The notes: a model not told the origin generated them from the sequence alone. Shown: positions 7,762 to 15,590, counted from the stretch's first letter. The stretch: DNA of 20,547 nucleotides from Caldifarciminota bacterium (GCA_026986655.1 JALSOD010000011.1:1-20547), one strand, 5' to 3'. Numbers and translations are program-made.

Positions 7762-8612
7762 GGTAAAATTTCTTCAAATGACAGGTATGAAGCTACCAGG
7801 CCAACAACCAGCCCGATTACAACAAGAAGTGGATAAATCACACCGTATTCAGGTAACTTAAAGAAGAAAAGTGACTTCGAGCCCATTATCACCAGCTTCA
7901 GAACAATTGCGGCAAATAAACCACCAAGAAAACCGTAAATTGTGCCGTTTATCAGGTATGGAATCTCTATCGTGGACTTTGTTGCTCCCACAAGATCAAG
8001 GATCTCTATCAACTCCTTTCTTGCATTTATTATCAGCCTTATGGTCTGATAGATTACATAGCTTATCGCTAAAAATAGCCCCACAAGCAGAATAAGTGAA
8101 ATCCCTATGAAGAGCATAGAAATCCTGGACAATTTCGCGATCCAATCGCTACCTGCGTACACCTCATCTACACCCGGCAATACAGATATTTCGGTTACAA
8201 GATGCCTGATTAGATCTGGGCGTTTCCAGTAAGGAGTTAATTGAATAACGTAACTCTCTGGAAAAGGTACCTCTGAGAACACTCCAAGTATATCCGAATA
8301 CTGAGGATATCTCTGAGAAAAGACTTTAAGAGCATCCTCCTTTGAGATAAAGTCAATATCCTCCACCCCTGCAAATTGTTTTATTATTTCGTAAAGCCTG
8401 TTTTTGAAGGGTTCCGGAATATCCCCTTTGATATAAACGTCAATTTCAATGTTCTTTTTTTCAATCTGGAAAATGTTGTATACCGTTGAAGACAGGTAAA
8501 GGCTAACACCAAATATCAGGATCAGGACAAATGACACGGCTATGGAGATCCAGGCCATACCCTTTGCAGATTTGTAGGCGCCGAGAGTTTCACTTAATAT
8601 AAAATTTCTCAT
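7758..8612 (-). CDS. ftsX: Cell division protein FtsX
   Basis: A 284-residue permease-like subunit of the FtsEX complex. It has the expected four membrane segments (about 19-42, 163-190, 221-243, 257-277) with a ~120-residue periplasmic loop after the first helix, and the FtsX-type core IINARKELIEILDLVGAT (residues 195-212), where a cytoplasmic coupling segment contacts FtsE. FtsEX uses ATP to relay a signal through the periplasmic loop to murein hydrolase activators such as EnvC, encoded next. The start lies inside ftsE (23-bp overlap) and the stop overlaps the envC-like start in an ATGA, so the three are translationally coupled. Confidence 0.95.
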   Translation of the reverse strand: MRNFILSETLGAYKSAKGMAWISIAVSFVLILIFGVSLYLSSTVYNIFQIEKKNIEIDVYIKGDIPEPFKNRLYEIIKQFAGVEDIDFISKEDALKVFSQRYPQYSDILGVFSEVPFPESYVIQLTPYWKRPDLIRHLVTEISVLPGVDEVYAGSDWIAKLSRISMLFIGISLILLVGLFLAISYVIYQTIRLIINARKELIEILDLVGATKSTIEIPYLINGTIYGFLGGLFAAIVLKLVIMGSKSLFFFKLPEYGVIYPLLVVIGLVVGLVASYLSFEEILP

Positions 8613-9273
8613 CCTTTATTACCTTTCCAGCTTGAAGCGATATTACCCTTTTTCTCACGACTTTATCAAGAAATGCGTAGTTGTGAGTAGCAACTATTAC
8701 CGTAGTTCCTCTATCATTTACACGTTTCAGGATGTTAAGAATTTCATCAGCTGAATCTGGATCAATGTTGCCAGTCGGCTCATCAGCAAGGAGGATAAAA
8801 GGTTCACGCACAAGTGCCCTGGCAATTGCCACCTTCTGTCCCTCCCCACCGGATAATTCATTCGGCATCTTTGAAATTTTGTCAGCCATGCCAAGCTCTC
8901 TGAGTATTTCAATAGCCCTTTCCCTTGCAACACCTGACGGCACACCCGTAACCTCAAGAGCAATGGTGACATTCTTCAACACATTTCTGTCGTGTAGAAG
9001 CTTAAAGTCCTGGAAAATAACACCGATTTTCCTTCTTAAAAATGGGACTTCGTGCCTCTTTATAGTTTTAGACGAATACCCAAGGATCTGAACCTCTCCG
9101 GATGATGGAAATTCTTTGAGATAGATGTGACTCAGTAATGTTGTTTTACCTGCACCTGTGGGACCAATGATGAAAACAAATTCTCCCTTATCAATCTCGA
9201 AAGAAACATCTTCAAGTGCAAACCAACGATTCTGGTAAACTTTTGAAACCTTCTCGAATGTTATGTAACTCAC
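8590..9273 (-). CDS. ftsE: Cell division ATP-binding protein FtsE
   Basis: A 227-residue ABC ATPase. Walker A is GPTGAGKT (37-44), the Q-loop follows at IFQDF (86-90), the signature is LSGGEGQ (140-146), Walker B is ILLADE (160-165), the D-loop follows in PTGNID, and the switch histidine is H197 in ATHNY. RHEVPFLRRKIGVIFQDFKL closely resembles FtsE. It drives FtsX at the septum. The start is GTG at 9273, sharing GTGA with the stop of the upstream transketolase subunit. It is followed by ftsX with a 23-bp overlap. Confidence 0.95.
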   Translation of the reverse strand: MSYITFEKVSKVYQNRWFALEDVSFEIDKGEFVFIIGPTGAGKTTLLSHIYLKEFPSSGEVQILGYSSKTIKRHEVPFLRRKIGVIFQDFKLLHDRNVLKNVTIALEVTGVPSGVARERAIEILRELGMADKISKMPNELSGGEGQKVAIARALVREPFILLADEPTGNIDPDSADEILNILKRVNDRGTTVIVATHNYAFLDKVVRKRVISLQAGKVIKDEKFYIK

Positions 9274-10199
9274 CCAAGAATTTCCTCTACTTTTGCAACT
9301 ATACTAAAAGCATCAAGGCCGTAGTATCTGTAAAGCTCTTCGGGTGAGCCTGACCTACCAAAAACGTCATTAACAGCTATGATTCGGGTGGAAAGATTTA
9401 TTCCTGCCTCACCAAGCGCAGCAACTAAATTACTCCCCAATCCACCCCATTTTACATGATCTTCAACTGTTACAAGAGCTCTGTATTTTTTAAACATCTG
9501 AAGATGGTCCGTTTTGAGTGGTTTAACAGTCAAAAAATCATACACACCCACAGAGACACCTTTTCTCTCCAGGATCTCCGCGGCTTTCAAACTTTCGTGC
9601 ACTGTGAATCCACAGGATGCGATAGCAACATCCTTTCCTTTCTTAATCTCTATGATATCCCCTATCTCAAATTTCAGGGAAGAATCATAGATTACAGGAG
9701 CGGATGGCCTTATCAACCGTACATACACAGGGCCATCATACTCGTAAGCTGCACGCAAGACAGCTTTGGCTGAGTAATAATCTGAGGCTGTCAGGACAAC
9801 CATCCCGGGAATTGCCCCCATAAGTGCCATGTCTTCAGTCATCTGGTGAGAAGCTCCATCCTCACCTGTCGCAAGGCCGGCGTGAGTGGCCACGATCTTA
9901 ACATTAAATCTGGCATAGGCAATTGATAGCCTTACCTGATCATAGGCTCTACCAGCAGCAAATACTGCAAAGGTCGATGCGAACGGAATTTTCCCCGTGG
10001 AGGCAAGTCCAGCAGCGACTCCCATCATATTCTGCTCCTGTATGCCAAATTCAAAATGTCGATCGGGGAACTTTTCTTTGAACATCTCGGTGTAGGTAGA
10101 CTTTGCAAGATCTGCGGCGAGTGCAACTACCCTTGGATCCCTTTCCCCAATTTCAATCAGAAATTCGCCGAAAGCCTTCCTGAGGGACTTCTTTTCCAA
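9270..10199 (-). CDS. Transketolase, C-terminal (pyrimidine/TPP) subunit, stand-alone
   Basis: A 309-residue protein equal to the C-terminal half of transketolase, as in split transketolases of archaea and some bacteria. It starts with the pyrimidine-binding domain, with the catalytic glutamate E55 in FGIQEQNM and the THAGLATGEDGASHQM stretch, and ends with the transketolase C-terminal domain (about 185-309). With an N-terminal PP-domain partner it would transfer C2 units between sugar phosphates. No such partner gene lies in the visible operon. The TTG start at 10199 is supported by GAGG about 7 bp upstream and by the domain beginning immediately (MEKKSLRKAFGEFLIE). Its stop overlaps the ftsE start (GTGA). 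A DXP-synthase or dehydrogenase E1-beta identity is less likely given the motifs. Confidence 0.88.
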   Translation of the reverse strand: MEKKSLRKAFGEFLIEIGERDPRVVALAADLAKSTYTEMFKEKFPDRHFEFGIQEQNMMGVAAGLASTGKIPFASTFAVFAAGRAYDQVRLSIAYARFNVKIVATHAGLATGEDGASHQMTEDMALMGAIPGMVVLTASDYYSAKAVLRAAYEYDGPVYVRLIRPSAPVIYDSSLKFEIGDIIEIKKGKDVAIASCGFTVHESLKAAEILERKGVSVGVYDFLTVKPLKTDHLQMFKKYRALVTVEDHVKWGGLGSNLVAALGEAGINLSTRIIAVNDVFGRSGSPEELYRYYGLDAFSIVAKVEEILG

Positions 10200-10201
10200 T
10201 C

Positions 10202-11326
10202 TTATTCCTCAATTATTTCAACATTGGCTCTTGGTACAAGAACCCTTGTACCATCGTCAAACTCGAGCTCAAGCACCCTGACTTTTGCCTCAGTCTCTAT
10301 CACCTGCAACTCCGGGGGTAAAGCTGTGACTTTACCTATTCTCCCGAAATAGGGTTCACGAATAACTCTGACATGGGTTCCGATATCGAGTCCACCACTG
10401 ATTTCCTCGTGGTCACCTTTAAGATCCTCCGGATTGGCACCTGGAGCTATGATTTCAGGACGGATGACACCTGCACGGATCTGTGTAGCACCATTGATTG
10501 AGACCTTTTTCCCCTCGATACTTTTTAAGAGTTCGAAAGTACGATGAGCCATATCGATTTTACCAAATCCCTCGGTTATAATCAGTGTAATACCTTTCTG
10601 TTCAGAACCTGTGATAGCAACCCCGATATCGTAACCAAGGAAATCTCTCAAGTTTTTATCGTCTATTCCACCTACAACGATTCCGGCAGCTCCGACCTCC
10701 ACAGCTTTCCGAAGAGTATCTGCTGTAACAAATGAGCCTCCCACAATAACCATATCCTTATCATCAGCCAATATCTTTTCAGGTGTAAGAACTTCATCAG
10801 GAGAATTTACAGCAACTCTCAAGTGGCCAATCCTCTCCCCACCAATTCCAAAGATACCCTGAACAAACGTCGCAATGGTTTCGATCACGACACCTTCCTT
10901 CGGGATCACATCCACTACTTCACCATCAATGTAAGCGATCACTTCAACCGGAATCGGGGGTTCTTCAATGATAACCTGACCTGTAACGTTGGAAATACTT
11001 TTTATTGTACCATCCACAGGAGAGGTTACTGTCGACTTGAAAAGCCCAAAAATGCCTTTGGATTGAGCAATAGGCTCCCCCTTTTTCACCGGATCTCCCA
11101 CCTTTTTAAGCATCAGATGAGGTAGGTCACCCGGAGGCACTGACAACTGACCTGCAACATTTATTGGTCTAACATTTCCTGGAAGCTCCGTCCTGGCTAC
11201 TACATCTTCTGCTTTAACCTTGTCACCTTTTTTGACAAGCACTTCCCCCGGAAGTGGAAGTCTTCTCTCTTTTCTTAAAATTGTGGCTTTTGTAACTTTT
11301 AAACCCGGCGTATATGCATGAGCCAT
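10202..11326 (-). CDS. Uncharacterised protein: barrel-sandwich (RnfC/lipoyl-like) N-terminus and KOW-type C-terminus
   Basis: A 374-residue protein I cannot assign. Residues ~24-122 look like an all-beta barrel-sandwich fold: PGEVLVKKGDKVKAEDVVAR and a second GDPVKKGEPIAQ turn, then TSPVDGTIKSISNVTGQVII, reminiscent of RnfC N-terminal, biotinyl or lipoyl-like barrels but without a lipoyl/biotin lysine motif I recognise. Residues ~185-295 look like an alpha/beta domain (MVIVGGSFVTADTLRKAVEVG, GVAITG, TLIITEGFG, SINGATQIRAGVIRPEII). Residues ~314-374 resemble a KOW/SH3 segment (IGTHVRVIREPYFGRIGKV). No signal peptide, membrane helix or cysteine is seen, so it is probably cytoplasmic. ATG 11326 follows GGGAGGAAA and the upstream stop by one base; the next gene starts 2 bp after its stop. 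It sits between a glycosyltransferase and a transketolase subunit. Confidence 0.85.
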   Translation of the reverse strand: MAHAYTPGLKVTKATILRKERRLPLPGEVLVKKGDKVKAEDVVARTELPGNVRPINVAGQLSVPPGDLPHLMLKKVGDPVKKGEPIAQSKGIFGLFKSTVTSPVDGTIKSISNVTGQVIIEEPPIPVEVIAYIDGEVVDVIPKEGVVIETIATFVQGIFGIGGERIGHLRVAVNSPDEVLTPEKILADDKDMVIVGGSFVTADTLRKAVEVGAAGIVVGGIDDKNLRDFLGYDIGVAITGSEQKGITLIITEGFGKIDMAHRTFELLKSIEGKKVSINGATQIRAGVIRPEIIAPGANPEDLKGDHEEISGGLDIGTHVRVIREPYFGRIGKVTALPPELQVIETEAKVRVLELEFDDGTRVLVPRANVEIIEE

Positions 11327-11327
11327 G

Positions 11328-14123
11328 TTATTTTCCTCCCAATTTCTTCAATTCCTTCATCTCCGCCGAATCCGACGGGTTGTTCTTTATCCAGTCCTCC
11401 ATCAATCTCTTTAATTGAACAGTATCCTTTTTAGCCTTGTAAATAGATTTTAAAGCATCGTAAATGTCCCTATCTTTCGGTGTCATACTGAGTGCAATCT
11501 CAAGATTTTCGACAGCCTTTGCCGTATCACCCTCTTCAAGATAGGTTAAACCAATTTGTTTGTAAAGTAAAGGCACCTTCTGGATTTTCATGGCGTCCTC
11601 ATAGTACTTGATAGCATTGGCATAATCCTTCTTCTGTTTATAGAGGTTACCAATCATCAGGTCTATTGCTATTAATTGACGTTGCACATCCATCGCCTGA
11701 GGCTGGTATTTAACAACTACTTCAGCGAGTTTCTTTGAAAAATATAATTCATCAATAGCTGCGTCGATAGAGTCCTGGAAACTGTAATAATAGCCGAGCC
11801 TCAAAGCCACTGATGCAAGATTCCTCACAAGCTTCAAATGAGTCCCGTCTTTGTAAGTGTTATCAAAAATTCCCCTGTATCTAAAGATGCCCCATGGAGA
11901 CTTTGCATCTGCATACTTCTTAAGGAATTCGGCTGCACTCATATTCCCATGGAGGAGATATTTAGTTCTCTCGGTATTAATTCCTTCCGGGAATATCCCG
12001 GATGAAACGTTATGGGACATAAGTCTGAAAGCAAGTCCCTCACTCAATAAGTATTTGCTCCAGGGTTTGTAAACATCCGGTGTCACCGTAAGTGCAAAAT
12101 AGATGGGAATCTTGAACTTTGCACCTTTTATGACCTTATTGAGAAATGTGTCTGCAGGGGCAAAATACAGTTTGGGAACTCTAAGCCCGGGTGTCAACTG
12201 CACATAATCATCAGGTTTAAACTTGTAGCCGGCGGATGTCGCTATCATATCCCTGATCATTATGTCTCTCAGATAAAGAACCTTTCCACCTGGCATCAAA
12301 AGAGCCGGGGGTAACTTGTTAATCTCAGCCTTTGTAAAGCTTATCGGTGCCCCCCAATCTTTGAGTTGTTTAACATACCAGTTTGTGTTTATCAAAGACA
12401 GGTTTGCAATTATAACATCTGTTCTATACCCAAGCACGTCCTGGTCAAACCAGACCGGGAACGTATCATTGTCTCCATTTGTGTAAAGAATAACAGGACC
12501 ACCGTTGGGATTCTTCCTTGGCGAGATTAAAAGGTCGTAGGCGTAATCCTCTGCCATGTAATTGTGGGTTCTGTCTACAAGGGGCCAGAAGTGTTTAAAC
12601 TGCACAGCCTGCAATCCGCCAGCAAGTAATATACCAACCACAAGTCCCACAACCCACTTTTTCAAATAAACTGCGAAGAGTCGCATTATTTCCCACAGAC
12701 CAAGCCCCATAAAGATTGCAAAATAGGTGTAAAACGGTGCAAAGAAATAGTCCCTGTCTCTCACTTCGCGTGGATTTATAGGATTTATAGGATGGGTTGG
12801 TGAATCTTTCAGATTTAGATATATGATAAGTGCAAGACTTCCCATAAACAGGGCAGTTCCAACGAGCGCAAAGGTCTTCTTGTCATTCCCGAAATGGGTA
12901 ACAAGTCCAAGTAAACCGAGAAATGTCAAAGGCAGTACAAGGGATGCATACTGCCAAGTAAAATATCTCCAGAAGAGTAACAACTGATCAGTAAAAGGTA
13001 TCCTTCTTGGCAAAATTTTCGCCGGTTCATATTGTTTTCTCAAGAGGGCGTCCATAAAAGCTTTCCAGTTGGACGGATCTGTCTCATTTATCTTTGGATT
13101 GTGGATCGCCCTGACCATCATCGTGAACTCGGCTGAAAATGCCACAACTATCAAAATAAGAGCAAATCCCTTCCAATCTTTATAAAGCCTGGCTTTTATA
13201 TAAAGAATTATTATGTCCAGGAATGTTCCGATTATCAAAAGAATGGAATTCTTGGTGTACAATCCAACGAGTACCACAACAAAACCAGCAATAAAAAGCA
13301 TTATCTGAAAGTCGTTAATATCGAAAAGTTTTCGATAATAAAGATACCAGGCCATTACAAGGAGAGACACTATCATAAGCGCAACCGAACCTGTTCCTGG
13401 CTCATAAGTAAGTTTCATTAAAGCAATGAGTGCAAAGGTGGCTGCGGCAACAACAAGAAACTCCATATCCCAGATCAACTTTGGCTTAACAACCCAGACA
13501 AACACAAACAGCGCCGGGAAGAATATTAATGGCATCAGGTGAATACCACTTGATAGGAACAAAACGTAAAGGGAGAAAAGTATGTATTTGATGCTTTTTT
13601 CACTGTCTCTATGTTCCCACCAGTTAAGGGCCACCCAGGTGAGGAAAACCATGATGAAGACGGATGGGGTATAAGTTTCCGCTTCAATTGAGTTCATCCA
13701 TACAGTCCTTGCAAAGGCACCTATAAATGCAGCGAAAATTCCAGCTATGTGGGCAAATGACTTAGGTACAGGCGCGTCCCATTTTTCAACAATCTTAACA
13801 ACCACCAGATAGGCAAAGCCTGCGGTAAATGCACCGGAGAGCATTGAAACTGAGGTAACTTTCAACACATGGTTGACAGCCTCATTTCCATTAATAAGTT
13901 TAAAGAGACTCGCGAGTGGTATAGGCATAAGGTCCATAAAACGCCCAAGTATCACATAGAGAGGTGTCCCTGGTGGATGTGGTATTCCAAGAATGTGTGA
14001 ACATGCCAGAAATTCTCCTACATCCCAGAAAACAACCGTAGGAGCGGTGGTCATAAAATAAAACAACCATGTGAAAAATGTTACAAGTATAAAAATAATA
14101 GCCCGCGTCTTTTTCTCGCTCAT
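11328..14123 (-). CDS. DUF2723 / glycosyltransferase family 117 membrane protein with C-terminal TPRs
   Basis: A 931-residue protein. The N-terminal ~510 residues hold many membrane helices of the PMT/GT-C type, with a first-loop acidic motif WDVGEFLA (D34, E37) followed by GIPHPPGTPLY at 46-56, the DUF2723 hallmark. Further family motifs are PREVRDRDYFFAP and, in the soluble part, NGDNDTFPVWFDQDVLGYRTDV and SLINTNWYVKQL. The last ~125 residues are tetratricopeptide repeats (YKQKKDYANAIKYYEDAMKI, YLEEGDTAKAVENLEIALSM). GT-C enzymes use lipid-linked sugars outside the membrane; the acceptor here is unknown. The ATG at 14123 is chosen over upstream in-frame starts (14237) because GGGAGGAAG lies just before it and a promoter lies at 14157-14186. 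It heads the seven-gene run. Confidence 0.9.
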   Translation of the reverse strand: MSEKKTRAIIFILVTFFTWLFYFMTTAPTVVFWDVGEFLACSHILGIPHPPGTPLYVILGRFMDLMPIPLASLFKLINGNEAVNHVLKVTSVSMLSGAFTAGFAYLVVVKIVEKWDAPVPKSFAHIAGIFAAFIGAFARTVWMNSIEAETYTPSVFIMVFLTWVALNWWEHRDSEKSIKYILFSLYVLFLSSGIHLMPLIFFPALFVFVWVVKPKLIWDMEFLVVAAATFALIALMKLTYEPGTGSVALMIVSLLVMAWYLYYRKLFDINDFQIMLFIAGFVVVLVGLYTKNSILLIIGTFLDIIILYIKARLYKDWKGFALILIVVAFSAEFTMMVRAIHNPKINETDPSNWKAFMDALLRKQYEPAKILPRRIPFTDQLLLFWRYFTWQYASLVLPLTFLGLLGLVTHFGNDKKTFALVGTALFMGSLALIIYLNLKDSPTHPINPINPREVRDRDYFFAPFYTYFAIFMGLGLWEIMRLFAVYLKKWVVGLVVGILLAGGLQAVQFKHFWPLVDRTHNYMAEDYAYDLLISPRKNPNGGPVILYTNGDNDTFPVWFDQDVLGYRTDVIIANLSLINTNWYVKQLKDWGAPISFTKAEINKLPPALLMPGGKVLYLRDIMIRDMIATSAGYKFKPDDYVQLTPGLRVPKLYFAPADTFLNKVIKGAKFKIPIYFALTVTPDVYKPWSKYLLSEGLAFRLMSHNVSSGIFPEGINTERTKYLLHGNMSAAEFLKKYADAKSPWGIFRYRGIFDNTYKDGTHLKLVRNLASVALRLGYYYSFQDSIDAAIDELYFSKKLAEVVVKYQPQAMDVQRQLIAIDLMIGNLYKQKKDYANAIKYYEDAMKIQKVPLLYKQIGLTYLEEGDTAKAVENLEIALSMTPKDRDIYDALKSIYKAKKDTVQLKRLMEDWIKNNPSDSAEMKELKKLGGK

Positions 14124-14156
14124 CAAACTTCCTCCCTGGGTGAATTTTGATAGGTT

Positions 14157-14186
14157 ATTATAATTTTCTAAGTTCAAAGCTGTCAA
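14157..14186 (-). promoter_or_regulatory. Near-consensus promoter of the GT117-to-permease operon
   Basis: Reading on the - strand, TTGACA (14186-14181) is separated by 18 bp from TATAAT (14162-14157): both hexamers are perfect sigma-70 consensus. Transcription would start near 14150, leaving a ~27-base leader with GGGAGGAAG before the ATG at 14123. This is the only strong promoter seen for the 8.6-kb run of seven genes. Confidence 0.75.
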
Positions 14187-14199
14187 GAAACCAAGATAA

Positions 14200-14228
14200 T
14201 TGAATAAATTCGGAACCTCGTTTAAAAT
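14200..14228 (+). promoter_or_regulatory. Promoter of the Rrf2-family regulator
   Basis: TTGAAT at 14200-14205, 17-bp spacer, TAAAAT at 14223-14228 (each 5 of 6 or close to consensus). Transcription would start near 14235, about 17 bases before the ATG at 14252. The -35 is only 14 bp from the -35 of the divergent operon, so the two promoters lie back to back. Confidence 0.55.
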
Positions 14229-14231
14229 AAT

Positions 14232-14246
14232 TGACAATATTAGTCA
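14232..14246. promoter_or_regulatory. Short dyad TGAC-N7-GTCA at the regulator start site, possible operator
   Basis: TGAC (14232-14235) and GTCA (14243-14246) form an inverted repeat with a 7-base A/T spacer exactly where transcription of the Rrf2 gene should begin. Rrf2 proteins bind as dimers to dyads and commonly repress their own genes. The arms are only 4 bp, so chance is possible. Confidence 0.25.
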
Positions 14247-14251
14247 GAATT

Positions 14252-14689
14252 ATGTTGAAGTTGTCTACAAAAATTTTATACGGGTTGAGGGCGGCCATTA
14301 CCATCGCATTAAATGATGGGGCTCCCCTGTCTGCAAGAGAGATCTCCATATCCCAGGGAATCCCCGAGCAGTATCTTGAGCAGATTCTGGTTAGATTAAG
14401 GAAAGGTGGTATATTAAAGAGTGTCAGAGGACCGGGTGGTGGATACGTTCTTTCGAAACCTCCAGAAGAAATTTCTGTTTACGAAATTGCCATCACACTT
14501 GAGGGTCCTATTGGATTGGCGAAATGTCTCGATCCGGATGGAGACTTTGAATGTGATCGCGAAAATAATTGTATTGCAAAACTCGTCTGGTCACATCTTC
14601 AGTCTCAGATCGAAGCCACACTAAGAAATTTAACCTTGAAACAGGTTTTAAAAGAAGCTGAGGCGAGCGGGATCATTCATCCAAAGTAG
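14252..14689 (+). CDS. Rrf2-family transcriptional regulator with three cysteines (IscR/NsrR-like)
   Basis: A 145-residue winged-helix DNA-binding protein of the Rrf2 family. The N-terminus (KLSTKILYGLRAAITIA), recognition region (ISISQGIPEQYLEQILVRLR) and wing (SVRGPGGGYVLSKPP, 57-71) are all typical. Cysteines C92, C101 and C107 lie in the Fe-S ligand region, spaced C-x8-C-x5-C; E. coli IscR has C92, C98 and C104, so the loop here is longer between the first two. A LVW follows as in IscR-type proteins. This suggests a cluster-binding or redox/NO sensor. The ATG at 14252 is preferred over TTG at 14231, which overlaps the likely start site; there is no clear Shine-Dalgarno. It is divergent from the glycosyltransferase/ftsEX operon, its most obvious possible target besides itself. 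Confidence 0.88.
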   Translation: MLKLSTKILYGLRAAITIALNDGAPLSAREISISQGIPEQYLEQILVRLRKGGILKSVRGPGGGYVLSKPPEEISVYEIAITLEGPIGLAKCLDPDGDFECDRENNCIAKLVWSHLQSQIEATLRNLTLKQVLKEAEASGIIHPK

Positions 14690-15068
14690 GATTTATTTTA
14701 ACTTAACACCGAGTAGTTGATAGTATTTGAAAAATTTCTCATCTAAGATTAAATTTGAGAACAGGAAGCAGTAATATATCCTCAGGATAAGAAATTTCGT
14801 AAATCTTCCTATATATCCTTTCACAACGAAGGATTTTCCCAGAATTCCTACTTTAACAAAATGTAGGATTCTTGCGACCACAAATACTTTCCCATTGACA
14901 AAAGGGGAATTCTTTAATCTTCATACAATTCATTCAGAGTTTTTAGCCCCTAAGAGCTATATTGCCTTTTTTCTGGGAAATTCTCAAAATATCCTTGTCC
15001 TTTAAGGTCTGATCGACAATATCTTCATTCTGTGATGGTAACACTTTTCTATGAGGATTCGACCTGAA
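14690..15068. other. 379-bp gap between convergent Rrf2 and ferritin-like genes
   Basis: No intact gene or clear terminator was found. The gap holds an imperfect inverted repeat (AGAATTCCTAC at 14841-14851 with GTAGGATTCT at 14863-14872, one bulge, 11-base loop), a small TAGC/GCTA hairpin near 14944-14959 followed at a distance by a T-run on the + strand, and - strand open stretches with protein-like composition described separately. Confidence 0.4.
14693..14920 (-). pseudogene. Possible remnant of a decayed small gene
   Basis: On the - strand a stretch of ~75 codons is open between TGA (14923-14921) and TAA (14695-14693). It translates to a protein-like sequence that includes SPFVNGKVFVVARILHFV and later LILDEKFFKYYQLLGVKL, with mixed codon choice (TTC, CTG, ATC, AGG) like real genes here. 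It lacks a good ATG and ribosome-binding site: a GTG at 14881 is the only start, while an ATG at 14924 lies in another frame and would need a one-base shift to join it. A second short - strand frame (15044-14943) precedes it. I do not recognise the family. A chance open frame in A/T-rich DNA is a real alternative. Confidence 0.22.
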
Positions 15069-15590
15069 TCAGGCTGGCCCTTCCACGTCAAATTCAGGGA
15101 TACCAAACCAGAATCCAGTACCCTTAATAAAATCAAGCTGCGCAAGGATCAGGTCATAATGGGCTTGTTCCATTTCAGAGAGCCTTGTGAAAAGCTGCTT
15201 GAGCTCCGGATCCTCTGTTTTCTCAGCCTGTTCTTTGTAGTAATCACGTGATTGCGCTTCATGCTCAAGTGCCGCCTGGAGTGCGTCAATCTGGTGAGTT
15301 TCAGCAGCTGTCGATTTTTTCTTCTCAAGTTTCTTTATGTCTGGTAACAGTTGCTCAAGTTCATCCTCCTCTATTTCAATCTTACCGATTGGCTGATCCT
15401 TCAAAACTTTATCCCTTATAGCCTCAAGTATTCTCATGTGTTCGTACTCTTCACGGGCAAGCCAGATAAACATATTTTTACCCGTGAGATCATGAGTTTT
15501 TTTTGCAAGATCAAGATAACTTTTTAAACTTTCCTTTTCCAGTTCAATTGCGAATTCATAGGCTTTAAGAACTTCATCTTTTGTTGCCAT
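15069..15590 (-). CDS. Rubrerythrin-type ferritin-like diiron protein (no rubredoxin domain)
   Basis: A 173-residue four-helix-bundle protein. The two halves carry the diiron pattern: E18 in helix 1, E48-x-x-H51 (EEYEH) in helix 2, E111 in helix 3 and E141-x-x-H144 (EQAH) in helix 4. A charged linker (about 65-98) joins the halves. There is no CxxC pair, so the rubredoxin domain of classical rubrerythrin is absent; the C-terminus is a GFWFGIPEFDVEG tail. Members of this group reduce peroxide or handle iron under anaerobic conditions. The ATG is preceded by a strong AAGGAGG, and the gene follows the SPT-like synthase by 13 bp, so the two are probably co-transcribed. Electron donor and exact substrate are unknown. 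Confidence 0.88.
   Translation of the reverse strand: MATKDEVLKAYEFAIELEKESLKSYLDLAKKTHDLTGKNMFIWLAREEYEHMRILEAIRDKVLKDQPIGKIEIEEDELEQLLPDIKKLEKKKSTAAETHQIDALQAALEHEAQSRDYYKEQAEKTEDPELKQLFTRLSEMEQAHYDLILAQLDFIKGTGFWFGIPEFDVEGPA

Noticed and set aside
14124..14237. N-terminal extension of the DUF2723 protein by 38 residues
   Set aside because: It would cover the perfect promoter at 14157-14186, and the ATG at 14123 has a strong GGGAGGAAG site.
14895..14929. TTGACA (14895-14900) with TACAAT (14924-14929) as a promoter
   Set aside because: The spacer is 23 bp, too long for sigma-70, and no gene follows on the + strand.
14835..14980. 10-base inverted repeat TTTCCCAGAA (14835-14844) and TTCTGGGAAA (14971-14980)
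   Set aside because: The arms do not extend, are 126 bp apart, and are of a length plausible by chance in A/T-rich DNA.
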